NCBI GenBank assembly: GCA_963978895.1 | Contig: OZ022238.1 | Span: forward strand, 43,535,269-43,599,268 | Direction: 5' to 3' | DNA: 64,000 bases | Source: Erpobdella octoculata | Taxonomy: Eukaryota > Annelida > Clitellata > Hirudinida > Erpobdellidae | Shown: one piece after another, positions 13,390 through 25,635 of the stretch | How positions within the stretch are numbered: position 1 is the stretch's first letter | Layout: each line of letters starts with the position of its first letter | The notes under the pieces: generated by a model | What the model was told of the DNA's origin: nothing | Databases searched by the model: none | The model's input: only the letters and a program-made list of their open reading frames with translations | Program-made: the position numbers and the translations under genes

Positions 13390-14990
13390 CAGCCCCGCAA
13401 CTAGACGTCATGCTCTGGGGGGGCGAGTTATCTCTAAAGGGGGGCGAAAAATGAAAATGGCCAAAAAACCACTAAAATTATATCGGGAGTTAAAAAGACA
13501 ATGTAAATATTATATGTAAAACCAAGGTGCGTCAGCAACACCCATATTGTTTATTATTTTTATGACTTCATTTTGGATTTGCTGGAATAGTTTATAAAAA
13601 TAAAATGACAAAAAGTACAATAAATAAAAATAATCAATATTTATCGTAAATCTTTGCATTACAGAATTAATTTTCTGTTTTGTTTTTTAATTTAAACACA
13701 ATCTGTAATTTTATATAGGTACACTTCAAGCTTCTATTCTGATATTTTAGGTTTTTGAGGTTGGATAGGCCAACTAGTTGGCCCCTCTGAAGTGGTTTAA
13801 CATGTATGGATAAACTACTTCCGGATAGCCCCCTCTCCCGGTCATCAGCTATCAGTTTTTATACAGAAAAAATAAAAAAGTGGCTTTGAAAATATTTTGA
13901 AAAAGCAGCTCCGACTAAACCCCCCGGTCATCAGTTTTTTGGAGGAAAAATTAAAGAAAGGCTTTAAAAAGTTTTAGATTTTTTTTCAAATATAAGTGGG
14001 CCGTGAAAAAAAGTTGCATCCCAAGGTTTTGCTGAGATGTTTGCAGTGATGCGTTAATAAGTTAACCGTATACAATACACTATATTGCAGATGTGTTGAT
14101 AGATACCCAACATTCCCAATTTTGTGAGTATTCCTGAATACGCTGCTTTAGCCAGCTATGTACCAGAATAACGGTTTACAGGCTTATAAAGTTCAAAAAG
14201 GTACATAACTTAGAATTTTTCAGTAAAGTGGAAGGGCGAAATACGCTGCCTTATCTAGCTAAACACTACATAACAGGTTTATAAAGTTCAAAAAAGTACA
14301 TGTCTTAGAATTTTTCAGAGGGGGGCAAAATTCCTGCCTTATCGAGCTATGAACTTGTACACAGGTTCGAAAAATAGGTACGTATCTTAGAATTTGGGGG
14401 GAGCGAAATCTGCTGCCTTATCCAGTTATGAACTTGTATAATGGTTAACAGGTTTGAAAAAGTAGGTACATATCATAGAATTTGGGAGGGGGGGGCGAAA
14501 TCCGCTGCTTATCCAGTTATGAACTTTTATAACAGTTTACAGGTTTATAAAGTTCGAAAAAGTAGGTACATATCTTAGAATGGGGGGGGGGCAAAATACG
14601 CTGTTTTATCCAGCTACATAACAGGTTTATAAAGTTCAAAAAAGTACATGTCTTAGAATTTTTCAGGGGGAGCGAAATCCGCTGCCTTATTATCGAGCTA
14701 TGAACTTGTATACAGGTTCGAAAAAATAGGTACATATCTTGAATTTGGGGGGGCGAAATCCGCTGCCTTATCCAGTTATGAACTTTTATAACGGTTAACA
14801 GGTTTATAAAGTTCGAAAAAGTCAGAATTGGAGGGGCGAAATACGCTGTTTTATCCAGCTATTTACTTGTGTAACGGTTAACAGGTTTATAAATTTCAAA
14901 AAACTACATATCTTAAAATTTTCCAGGGGGGGCGAAATATCTTATAGGGGGGGCTTTGCCCCCCCTCGCCCCCCCGTAGTTGCGGGCCTG
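13390..14990. mobile_element. hAT-like non-autonomous DNA transposon, 1601 bp
   Basis: The left end begins CAGCCCCGCAACTAG. The reverse complement of the right end begins CAGGCCCGCAACTACGGGGG. Exact 8 bp target-site duplications ATCAAAAC flank it at 13382-13389 and 14991-14998. CAG-initiated short inverted repeats with an 8 bp duplication are diagnostic of the hAT superfamily. There is no transposase ORF. Much of the interior (about 14100-14950) is a roughly 100 bp minisatellite containing GGGGGGCGAAATCCGCTGCC and AACAGGTTTATAAAGTTC. Confidence 0.9.
14100..14950. repeat. Internal ~100 bp minisatellite of the hAT-like element
   Basis: About eight imperfect units each contain a G-run plus CGAAATMCGCTGCCTTATCC, then a TATGAACTTGTATAACGGTT-like segment and GTACATATCTTAGAATTT. 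Units differ by indels and base changes. They lie wholly inside the 13390-14990 element. Confidence 0.85.
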
Positions 14991-15245
14991 ATCAAAACAT
15001 ATAAAATTTTTCACAGATTTTTACAAAACACTAAATAATCTAACCTCTTCCAAAAAAGCAGCGTGACCATTCAATGGCCACCCTCTAGTACTTAATGGTC
15101 ACCTTCTAGTACTGAATTGCCACTGGTCAAATTTTCCGTCGTAATTATTTGACAAAATGCTTGTGATTTTTATAGAAATCTCAAAAAGTCCTTTTTGCTT
15201 AAATAGAAGCTTTCATTTACGTTCTGTCTGGTAATTCTGCTTACT

Positions 15246-15495
15246 CAGAGACGAATGTAGGGGGCAGGGAGAACAATTGTCCCCGGGGGAAGGGCTGGTG
15301 GAGCATTTTCATTAAGCTAAAGTTTTTTTATTATTATTTTGCTGTACCAACCTAGCAAATTTTATGGCTCCGACTACCCGCCCCCCTCCCTCCGGTCATC
15401 AGGTTTTTTGGGAGAAAAAAAACAAAAGAGATTATGTAGGGGGCGCAGATTTTGTGTTTTGTCCCCGGGCGAAGAAGACCCTATCTACGCCACTG
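15246..15495. mobile_element. hAT-like MITE, 250 bp
   Basis: The left end is CAGAGACGAATGTAGGGGGC. The reverse complement of the right end is CAGTGGCGTAGATAGGG, which resembles common hAT termini. Imperfect 8 bp flanks TGCTTACT and TGCCAACT match at 6 of 8 positions, suggesting an older insertion. A 93-codon plus-strand ORF crossing the right end is not coding. Confidence 0.7.
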
Positions 15496-15894
15496 TGCCA
15501 ACTTAAAAATAAACATAGTTTTAACATTCATTGTAAAATATTTGTATGTAGACTTTTTAACTTCTATATATTTTTCTCTACTGAAAGATTGTGGCTATTC
15601 AGTACGACCGTATACTGGCCATTCAGTACGACATGGGTTGTTTGAGCATTTTAAATCAAATGTCAATATTTTTAAAATGTTACACAACCAAAATTAGAGT
15701 TAAAGTATTAAATAAACATGTATTCATTTACTAAAAAATAAAAAAATCTTAAATATTTTATAAGAATTTTATATTTCTGACTTGACACAAATTTACTTTT
15801 CTTTGCTGAAAACGTAAAAAGCTGCATAATTATTAAGAGAGACGCGCAAAGCATACAATTTTAACACAAAACAAAGACGACATATAATTACACA

Positions 15895-16048
<154 letters not shown>

Positions 16049-16224
16049 ATTATGTGTGTGTGTAAATAACTTATGCGTTGCTACACCATTCATCTGATCG
16101 TAATGAAATTTGTACACAAGCTTGAGAGTCAATGGAGGAAGGTTTTAGTGAGAAAAAAAATAAAATTGGTCACAAAATGAGCGGAGCAGGAGACTGAGCG
16201 GGAACTATATATATACACATACAT

Positions 16225-16450
16225 AAATGAGCAAAAACGGGAACGGAAAAGCAACTGAGAGCAAGAGAGCGAGCGGGAAAGGAAAAGCAAGCGAAAGCGG
16301 GAAAGCGACCGAAATCAAAATAGCAAGCGGGAAAGAGAAAGTGACCGGGAGCGGGAAAGCGACCGGGAACGGGAGAGCAAGCGGGGAAGGAAACGGGAGC
16401 GAGAGAGACAAACATTAGAAAAACCTCTAAAAACCCCTGTTTTAAAAATA
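16225..16450 (+). mobile_element. Dispersed purine-rich repeat, family B, copy 1
   Basis: A plus-strand purine tract of GAGCAAGCGGGAACGGGA-type units is followed by GAAAAACCTCTAAAAACCCC. The same body and tail recur at 39425-39690 and 42045-42206, and the body alone at 25636-25760. The 63-codon Lys/Gly-rich frame inside is an artefact of a stop-free purine tract. Confidence 0.75.
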
Positions 16451-16671
16451 AAATTGTTAACTTAAATACTTTTTTTCTTAATAAAAACGTCATTGACCGT
16501 TCAGTACAGTGGCCATTCAGCACCGTTTTTTCCTACACGAAATCTAGGAATTTCTTGTTTGTTGTGAGATTCGTTTTTTGTCTGCATTATGCGTTTGTTT
16601 GTTTTTTTTTAGTTGTTAAGGAACTGCCGTTTTATGTTGCATAGCGTCATGATGTAAATTATAACGTCTTT

Positions 16672-16870
16672 AGTGTCTTCAGACGGACCGGGCTGGACCT
16701 GAAGTCAAGCTGGGCCAGGCCAAGATTTTTTGCCAAGTATATAAGGATTTTGGGTAGAAGTATATAGGGATTTCTTGCCAAGTATATAAGGATTTTTTGC
16801 CAAGTATATAAGGATTTTGGGCTTGTATAATCAAGCTGGTCCGGGCCTGGTATTTTGGCTTATGAAAGGA
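16672..16870 (+). repeat. Inverted fragment of family A plus a TATATAAGGATTTT repeat
   Basis: GGACCTGAAGTCAAGCTGGG near 16690 is the reverse complement of text in the family A head (TTGACTTCAGGT...). It is followed by four units of TTGCCAAGTATATAAGGATT. No gene is seen from 16450 to 17660. Confidence 0.55.
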
Positions 16871-17756
16871 GCCGCGAAAAATCAGCCCGTTCAGTATTCT
16901 AATGTAAATATTAAAATAAAAATATCTTGGAGTTATCATCTCTTCCAGGTTTTTCTGATTTTCTCAGCTTCATGTAGAAGACTTCAAATATCAATCTTGG
17001 TACATTTTGGGTCCGAGTCTGGAAACTCTTTAAGGAAAGATGAGTGATCCCTCCCTCTGTAATCAAGTCTTGAGCAATTATTATTCTATTAATTTATAGC
17101 TGCTTTGCATATATTAATTTATCTTAATTTGTTCACAGAAGGTGCAGCATTTTTCAGTGACAACTTTCACCTCACGAAATATCTCCCTACATTACATTAC
17201 ATTACATATACATCAACAATCACAAATGAAATTTTCATATACTCAGTTTACTCATCCTGACCAATATTTACAAAAAGAAAAAGTTATATAACTGAGGATG
17301 TTGCCACAGGTTCTTATATAAAACTGGGAACTAGGAGATAGACTAACATTTCCTATACCAAACTCTGACAAGAATTCTAGAAAAACAGAAAAAAAAATCA
17401 TTGACTTTGGAACAATTTCTTGACCTTGTATTAACATATATATTTATATAAAACATATGATATGAATTTATTAAATTACAGCCTCAAGATGAAGTGAGAG
17501 TACAAAACATAACTAACGCATGTGAAAGTTACTCAATGAAGTGAATGAAATGCAACTATTTATATTTGGAAGATGATGACAGGCTCGTCTGTTGTGCCGT
17601 ATTACGCAACATGTATGTGTATATATTCTACAGTTAAATCGGGGTAATACTGAATCCTGCCATCCGACAATATCCACGAACGAATTGAATGATGATCCAC
17701 TCTGTTTATTTCATCTTCATTTCTTTCATCTACTTTTCCATACATTCGCCCATTGA

Positions 17757-17862
17757 TGACAAGATGATCGCAGAGGATGACAAGATGATCGCAGAGGATG
17801 ACAAGATGGTCGCAGAGGATGGCAAGATGGTCACAGAGGATGACAAGATGGTCACAGAGGAT
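17757..17862. repeat. 21 bp minisatellite GATGACAAGATGRTCRCAGAG
   Basis: About five units. On the plus strand, in frame with an ATG at 17689, they read DDKMIAE/DDKMVTE after a hydrophobic leader (SVYFIFISFIYFSI), giving a 75-codon ORF. This might be a small secreted repeat protein, but there is no other support. The minus strand reads CDHLVIL repeats. Confidence 0.6.
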
Positions 17863-17919
17863 GTTGAGAGGATAACACGCCACGACAAAACGACCCTTCC
17901 GTTCGACAAACAGTAGCAA

Positions 17920-19138
17920 CAAAATCCAGATGAGATGCAAGTGCAGATTTAAAATGTATACAATAATATATTTAGTGCCTTTTGTAATACGGCATACGAC
18001 TGTACACTCGAAATTTATTAGTATTCGTAAATCATGCAATCATATTTCAATTCATATAATTTATATACAAAATACAACGATCAACCATCACCATGTAAAG
18101 AAGTAAGAATGAAAATCAACTGAAACGCGCCAAATAACTATGGATGTCTCATGATCAAGGCACAGAATCATGGAGTTGTAAAAACGTGAATTATGTCATC
18201 TTACGGGAAACTCTTTTGACTCCACTGAGAGAATTTAGATGGATGGATGGATGGATGGATGGATAGATGGATGGATTCGTAAATGCTCATGGAATGACAG
18301 TGGTAAAACTTATGCAAACAAATGAATTGAAAAAAATTAACAACACTAATACAAATCAAGACAGCAACCCACAAAATTAAAATTTGTCCTGCAAAAGAAA
18401 GGAATAAAACCATCATATATAATGCAAATAATCTAATCATTGCCTGCAAGGATACTTATCAAGATATAATTACAATACGGATAACTGAATTGAAATCGAA
18501 ACGCGTTTTTAGTTCGTAGGGGAGAGAGGCTAAGGTGATTATTTAAATAAGTCTTTCAAAGAAAAGTCAACTAGATAAAATAAAGGTCATCTCTAATGAC
18601 TGGAGTATCACCTTAATACTCTCTGCAGCATGCATGCACAAATCAATGACTCTTTAATGACTTAAAATAAGAACATCAAACGGGAACGAGTGACCGACTG
18701 AAATGGAAGAAGAAGCAGAGAGAGACGATCGCCATGGAGACTGTCGTCGACCACCGTCCGCACTGTGAATCTATCTGCGGGCATGTGTGAATGATGATGA
18801 TGATGATGTGTGTGTTAATGCTCTTTCTGAACAACTCTCTTTCTTTTGACCGGCTTGGCTTGTTTCCAATCTGAATATTATTTTTTAAAAAGCAATTTTA
18901 TAAAAAAAAATAAAAATTCAATTTTTTACTGCTTCGTATTACTCTTGCAAAGCATCAATCATGAATCAATAAGAAAAAAGAAAAATTCATTTATTTCTTG
19001 TTTTTATATTACCATAGATGGAAAAACTTCAAACAAGTCCCATCTCTCGTCGTACATACAACAATTAATTGATGAGAACGAATTAAACAATTTGTAACAA
19101 AATCTTCCATAAATAAAAATTAAGTTCTAATACAAAAA
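17920..19138. other. Intergenic with short (GGAT)n repeat
   Basis: AT-rich DNA between the minisatellite and the end of the minus-strand membrane-protein gene. It contains (GGAT)n at about 18236-18277 and (GAT)n near 18790. No gene is supported. Confidence 0.45.
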
Positions 19139-22100
19139 TCACCAACCGTCTCGCTCTCCTAAAGTAGTGTTTTTAATCTCTGATATGGGAGAGTTTTCTC
19201 CAAGAATGTTGGCGGCGTCACCGGCATTGGCTCGAATAGAAGGGTTGCCACCTGCTGTTGATGCCGTTACATCACAGTCTGTTGAAACTGCGGATGACGA
19301 TTATGTGAAAAGTTACATTAACTTCATGCTTCAACAAATCACTAACTTTTAATGCAAAATGAAATGAATAGAGTTAATAAAACAGCATAGAGCATTCAAT
19401 CTACAAAACTTAATAAGAATATTGTTAACGAGCAATTTGTCGTATTATATTTATAAAATATAAAAAATATTTAAAAAAACTACTTTTGCTCGAAGCAGGA
19501 AGAGATGAGGAAGTCTCCTGAAGAGTTGATTGGACGGCAGATGGAAGTACTTGAACCATGAACTCATCACCATTGGACGATCCAATCTCTTTCACAACTG
19601 GAGTTTCCTAATTGGAAAACATTTCGTAATTGAAAAAAAAACACTAAAAAACTAATTGCTGTAAGTTGATCGGCTACAGATTACATACGTTTACATTTAG
19701 CAAATCGTACGCACACATACAAATTATAACTTGAAAACTTTATTAAGGGAATTTCGGACTCACCTGAAATTTCTTCCGACTTTCGGCACTTTTCTTCTTC
19801 TTTTTTGAACTTTTTGCAACATCAGTTTTTTCTTCAACGACAACATTCAGCTCAACAAGTTGCTTGTCGGCAAGAATGTCTTCAACCAATGGATTCTCGA
19901 TAGCAACAACAACAGCTTCGACAACATTCTGAACCTCTTCTTCTTGTTCTTGTTGTTGTTCCAATTCCGGTGCAACAAATTTAGAAGCTTCACTGGAAAA
20001 GCCATCAACTTCACCACCAGTGAAAGCATCTTTCATAACCTTTTTTTCCTTCTTCTTCATCTTCTTCGACAACTTCTTGGCATCCAGTTGTCCAACATCA
20101 GTCTCCTCTTCATTCAAATCCGCATTTCTAATAACCAACGATTCCGGCAATAACAACGGAACATCTGAAGGGCAAGGACAAATTTGAACTTTCTCCTCTT
20201 CGGGCAATTCTTCCGCTTCCCGAATGACATCCTCATTAACGATTTCTTTATCTGATGGCAATTCCTGTACAAGAGAATACAGAATTATACTCAATTCGAG
20301 TTCGTGAGTTCAATGAGAAACTCAAAAGTACTAAATAGTAAAAGAAAACCATCTGCCAAACAAAAAGTTGAAAAATACTGTTGAAAAACTTTCTCGAGCA
20401 AAAAAGAAATGAACGATGTTAATGCAATTAATTGGCTCCCATGACAACCAACCTGCTCAACAACTTGAAGATCATTTCCAACAACAGCCTCCTCCTCATT
20501 TTCATTAACTTTCATCTCGACAAAAACATCGGACTTCGGAATTTCTTCCATCGCCGACTCCTTCTTCTTCACCTGATTCTTTCGATTCTTCTTAGAAACG
20601 GCTGTCGTCCAATCTCCAACTTCAATCGAAAAACAAAATCAATCAATATCAAGAAAGATAAGAAGAAAATAGATTGAAAATCAGCTTCCAAACAAACCTT
20701 GAATGTTGTCATTTTCATCCACTACTTTGCTTTGCTTTTTAGCCTGTCGACATGTTTATAACCATATTGAGAGAAAATTGTTTTATAGACAATCATTAAT
20801 TTTCTAAATAGTAAGCAATTTATAAAAAAAACTTCTATAAATGAAACAAATAATAAGCCTCTTGTTTGCATCAATATCTACTTGTAATTATTTATTCGAG
20901 ACAAATATCATTATTAACCACATGATGTTATAGAAAATGCTGATGAGTCATCATGAATATTACTCGATTTATGGTTATAGAATAGATCAACCCGATTATT
21001 GGAACAGATTAACATGACTATTATTATAACAGCTTCACATGATAATCATAAGACATCAAAGCAATAATTAGGATTCTTCAGTTCAGCATATTAGAAATTA
21101 ATTAAGATTGCATAATTATAAACTATAAATAAGTAACAGCAAATCTGAACTTTCTCAACCTGCGTCACAACTTTTGGTTTCGACTGACTCTGAACTTTTT
21201 CGACGGGTGTCACTACTTTTGCTTTAGCTTGATTTTGAGCCTTCTCAACAGGTATCATTGCCACCTTTGCTTTAGATTGGTTCTGAGTTTTCTCAACAGG
21301 TGTCACTATTGCAGGTGCCTTGACTTGATTCGAGATGTTGTTGACAGGCTTCACCACTGCTGTCTGCTTGATGCTTGTACCACCTGAGGCAGCTGATGAT
21401 ACCTGTTTTACGCCTATACTGTTTGCTCCGGCTGCTTGCTTTGCATTTGTACTATTTCCCACCATTCTCTGAGTTTCTGTGACTTTCGACTGCTGCTTTA
21501 ATAAATATTTCTTGAATTAATGATACCATTAAATATATCTGATAATCCTTCAAATTAGTAAATGATTATAATTTGTTTATGCTTGAAAACACACTGAATT
21601 TGAAATGGTAATAGGCTAATGTTTTAATATTATTGTGGCATATAGCTAGAATATTTAAGATTTAAATATTTTATACAGATGGCAAATCATTTGTCATCTA
21701 GCAAGAATATCAAAGAATATCTCTACCTGGTTTAACAATTAACTTTTCAAATTTGAGAATTTTGGAACACCCTTATCAAGTCTAATTGAGCAAACACTGA
21801 CATGACTCTAAGAGCGAGAAATTGTTTTAATGTAAAGCAATCGGACGCTTCCTAAATCATCAAACAAATTCAATGTAGCAAATAATTAACTTTGAGCAGT
21901 TAAATATTTCTAAGGCAGTTCTTGAACGGTGAGCGCAGTGAATAGAGAATGTTATAAGCGATGAAAAATAGTAAAAAAAATAAAATTACTTTGTGAGCTC
22001 TACAGTTTTAATTAGATAAATCTTTCAATAATTAATTTGTTCAAGTTTTAATGTGTATGCTAAAATCCTTGCACGAACGAAAATAGATCCTCGTAGCAAG

Positions 22101-22861
22101 CTACTTTGAGCTCCTGCTCATTTTATAAGTTGAAAAGGTTATCTTTCAAATAAATGGCCCGGGGCCGAATTTACCAATAAAATAGTCCTATTTTGTTACA
22201 ACTTTAACCCTAATTATCATAATATTTAAACTAGTGGCTACTTTTCATTGTGTTTATAGTATACAGCTAATTATAGCCGAGAATGTATTAATACTTCACA
22301 CATCGGGCCGTTTATGTGAAAAATTACCGTTGAAAATTCGCCTTAAAACACTTTTTAATATTTTATTTTTAATAATTTTCCTTTTTCATTAATCTTTTTT
22401 ATCATTTCTGTACGTTATATTGTTTTATAACAGAATTAAGGCAATCATTTACTTTGACGGGTTGAAGTGGTTAGGAAAAGGTTCGCAACGGGAGGACTAC
22501 TGTAGGCCAAACACGTAATCACTTACTTTGACGGTCAAAGTAAATGATTGCCACCAACCTAACTACAACTATTGTATTTAAAAATTAATTATAAAATAAT
22601 CAGAAAGGACAGTAGTAGTAAACATATGCTGCAAACAAACTTAATATCAATATTTATTAAAAACTCATATTTTATAACCACCTTTTTACTGTTACTCCTT
22701 TTTCCTTTTTGTAACTTGTCGTCGTCATCACGAATATCAACATTAGTTGGTACTCCAGCAGTAGGCGATTTAAAACCGAAGGTGAAAACTAGAATTATGA
22801 ACAAAAGCACAACAACAACTGGCAAAGCGAGCTGGATGAAAGGTATTTCCGAAATCAACAT
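19139..22861 (-). CDS. Membrane-anchored Lys/Glu-rich protein, metadherin/LYRIC- or p180-like
   Basis: Seven exons in matching phase: 22682-22861, 21160-21492, 20698-20743, 20453-20619, 19764-20264, 19484-19607, 19139-19287, about 500 aa. The ATG at 22861 is chosen because a hydrophobic segment (QLALPVVVVLLFIILVFTF) follows at once and reads as an N-terminal membrane anchor. Exon 2 carries four TPVEKxQNQxKAKV-type repeats, recalling the NQGKK repeats of ribosome-binding protein p180. Exon 4 has DWTTAVSKKNRKNQ, close to the W-x-T-x-(I/V)-S basic motif of metadherin. Exon 5 is acidic and ends in a polylysine patch. The last exon joins through donor A|GTAGTT in phase 1; if that donor is skipped, a stop near 19430 ends the protein instead. 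Known relatives sit in the ER or nuclear membrane; the function here is inferred only. Confidence 0.6.
22440..22552. repeat. 113 bp element with 19 bp perfect terminal inverted repeats
   Basis: GGCAATCATTTACTTTGAC at the left is exactly matched by GTCAAAGTAAATGATTGCC at the right. It lies in intron 1 of the metadherin-like gene. No clear target duplication is visible, so it could be a small MITE or a foldback. Confidence 0.75.
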
Positions 22862-23289
22862 TTTTCCAAACTTGTCCCGTAATCTAAGAATTATCAACCT
22901 AATCTAGGCCCTCCACCTAAAATACTACAAATGCTCTCGATAAACACGACACGTAGGCCAGTCAAGTAATATCAGTTGCCACTCAGGAAATGCTTAGATT
23001 TACTTGGAAAAACACAAATTATTAAAGGTATATTTTTATTGCCCATTCTAATCATTCAAAAAGTTGTTAAAAAAAATTATTATCCAAAATAATTTTGTCA
23101 TTTTTTAAATTAAAATAATTACATATTTATAAATACAAGTTATTCGTTAAGGTTTCATCATCTAAAACAAGAGGTCACCATCAGAAGCTTTTCAAGAAAA
23201 TAGCAGGCTCTATATAAATAGGAGTTTTTCCGCGCTCGAGTAATCAATGAGTGAATAGAATTAGTTAAAAGCACAGCAAATTCTGAAAC

Positions 23290-23625
23290 AATAACTATTA
23301 TTATTATGTTTGTAAGGCCAGAGGGCTCCTCTAAATTTTTCGTTGATCGATCGGTCGCTGTTGGCGTGCTTTCAAATAAAAAAACTCGACAACCCCATAA
23401 CGAAGTTTTTAGCATATTAAAGTATGCTGGTAAAACCTTGAACAAACTCCGTCTTGCTTTTGCAAGCCAGTCCCAAGCCTGGACAAAGGAGGAGGGACAG
23501 CTTAAAAGAACAAATTTGATCTACGACAGGAAGTAGGTACTTAGGCGCTTCCTACATACAGCCATATTTCAGTCTTAAAACATCTAGTGTAAAGGACTAT
23601 ATAAACTATTATAAAACAAGTAAAA
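23290..23625 (+). mobile_element. Retroposon 3'-end fragment (copy 1)
   Basis: The stretch with AAGCCTGGACAAAGGAGGAG, then CAGTCTTAAAACA and GTGTAAAGGACTA recurs at 63595-63750 in a GRTP1 intron. A 76-codon ORF crosses it, but the two copies do not preserve the frame. This is probably the 3' untranslated end of a non-LTR element; the clade is unknown. Confidence 0.6.
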
Positions 23626-23629
23626 GAAA

Positions 23630-23815
23630 AAACGAGTTTTTTAACACAAACTTTAATTTCTAATACACTCGACTTAGAAATACGAAAGATTTTCAAATTA
23701 AGTTTGTTTTGTTTTCTTTTTTTAATTGAATCATGTATTGTCATCCAATATAAAGCTATTCTGAAAGTTTCAGTTTTCTAGCTAATCAAAAAGCTGGTTA
23801 AATTTTACTTGCACA
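23630..23815 (+). repeat. Direct repeat, copy 1 (partner at 25387-25560)
   Basis: About 185 bp that matches 25387-25560 closely. Shared landmarks are ATGTATTGTCATCCAATATA and CAAAAAGCTGGTTAAATTTT. The copies are about 1.75 kb apart in the same orientation. Confidence 0.8.
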
Positions 23816-24534
23816 CACTCACACACACACACACAGAGAGAGATTGTAACCTAAATAAAAGTTTGTAAAAATCCTTGGACCCATACATAATGTCTTGAGT
23901 GAGAGCAGAATGTACACAGAAGTTGATTATGGATTAATATGGAGGAAACTCGAACTATACCTACGACACGCTTGCTAACTTCAACGAGGCTGCCCTAACG
24001 CAAAATGTGGTAATAGCGGGATTATCCAGTTTTTTTCTTATAATTTCTCTCATTGTTTTAATTAATTAATCTTTTGGTGTTTCTATTCTTCCCGGCACGC
24101 TCCATTTTTTCTTTTCTCCTTCGCCCCATTAATTTTATTGGAAAGAGGCGTGGTCATTAAAAAGTAAATATAAAGAGCAGATTTTTAGAAAATTGCTTAA
24201 AGCTGTTTTTAATTTTGTTACGCAAATTAAGTTTGAATTTTGTTACGCAATAACCCACCATATGTTCGTACAGTTGGCACTGTTGTCCTAGGATAAGTTT
24301 TTTAGCCATCAAGAGCAAAACAAAGTGTTTTTTTAAACCGCTGTATATTTTCTCCTCTTGGAGAACTCTCCACGCCAATTTTCGCTTAAATTGGTCCAAT
24401 CTCCAGACTCTGCAGTGGTTTGTATAAAAGACAAAGTCATTTTTTACCACGTTTCTTAACTTGCTTTCTTGTTTATCTGTGTCTGTTTGGAGGGAAATGC
24501 GATCGAATTTTGAAGCACTTTTTATTATTATTTG

Positions 24535-24653
24535 AAACGGGCTGGGCCAAGTTGTCGACGGGCCGAGCTGAGACCTAAAAAATTTACTCTACTATGTATG
24601 CACGGTTCAAATTCTCTAATTTCATGCGAGCGAAGCCGCTACGGGCACTGCTA
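24535..24653 (+). mobile_element. Truncated family A copy
   Basis: About 120 bp in the opposite orientation to 8085-11240. It ends GAAGCCGCTACGGGCACTG, CTAGTA and then TATATA. It retains only the CCCGGCCCG-rich head and the invariant terminus, showing that copies are anchored at the CTAGTA end and truncated at the other. Confidence 0.8.
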
Positions 24654-24832
24654 GTACATATATATATATATATACATACAAAACATATATATATAAATAT
24701 ATATAATACAATATATATACATATATATATATACAAGTATATTTATAAATATATATAAAAGAAGAAAGATATATAAACATATATATATATGCACAAACAT
24801 GCATATATATATATATATATATTTATAAAATT
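24654..24832. repeat. TA-rich simple repeat tail
   Basis: Imperfect (TA)n with ATATAAATATAT interruptions directly follows the family A terminus. Tyr/Ile-rich ORFs here are artefacts. Confidence 0.9.
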
Positions 24833-24950
24833 AAAAAATGGGAAGTTTTGAAACTTTTCGAACCTTAATTTTATAAGGCGCTGGTTGTGGTAGGGTTTTT
24901 GGTACAGGGTAGGATAAAGTGTTTTAGGGGTGGGTTGAGATACGGAGCTA

Positions 24951-25385
24951 TTAAGGATTTTTGAAAAGAATTCTAAGTAAATTCTTGTCAGATGCTGTTG
25001 CATCCTTAAAATGTGAGACCTTTCTAATAATATTCTTAAAATTAGAAAAACTTTCAATGGCATTTGAACCATGGTTACCAACAAAGAAAAAAGTTTGGTC
25101 ATAGTCGACTTTCTTTTTTTCTTTAGGCACATAGTTTGAAAAAAGGTTACGGATCTCTTTATAGTGTTTTTTTAGTCTTATGCGATTATATCCTCTCTCT
25201 ACCATCTTATGGATGAAAAAACGAGATATAGCTTTGATATTAGAAGATAATCTTGCAAACCTGATGAATTGTGACAATGATTCCCTTGAATACATGTGTG
25301 GGGTGATGTGACCTGGGATGAAGGTATTGGTGACAAAAAGATCAAGTTCTTCTAAATATATATTAGCAAGGGTAGGTGAGGACAG
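24951..25385 (-). pseudogene. Retroelement reverse-transcriptase C-terminal relic
   Basis: The minus-strand frame reads LANIYLEELDLFVTN, then SLSQFIRFARLSSNIKAIS, then MVERGYNRIRLKKHYKEI. It resembles the conserved YxSQL(I/V)RFARxSS...LLxQGYxxxxLxxxFxKF block found after the catalytic core of many metazoan reverse transcriptases. It ends at a stop near 24952. No catalytic YxDD block is visible, so this is a fragment. The element class is not fixed by what survives. Confidence 0.55.
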
Positions 25386-25386
25386 G

Positions 25387-25560
25387 AAAAACTTGTTTTT
25401 TTAACACACACTTTGATTTTAAATACACTCGATTTAGAAATACAAAAGATGTTCAAATTAAGTTTTTTTTAGTTCATAAATGTATTGTCATCCAATATAA
25501 AGCTATGCTGAAAGTTTCAGCTTCCTAGCTAGTCAAAAAGCTGGTTAAATTTTACTTGCA
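25387..25560 (+). repeat. Direct repeat, copy 2 (partner at 23630-23815)
   Basis: It matches copy 1 with scattered substitutions and small indels, and stops at TTTTACTTGCA in both. A family B purine tract follows shortly after. Confidence 0.8.
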
Positions 25561-25635
25561 AGATTTGTGTACAGAGAAAGCCACATATACCTACACACAA
25601 ACAGATATTGTAACACAAACAGATATTGTAACCTA

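Noticed and set aside
16227..16418. Lys/Gly/Ser-rich 63-codon ORF (similar ones at 25567, 39481, 42033)
   Set aside because: Purine tracts lack stop codons on one strand. The copies are dispersed repeats and share no conserved peptide.
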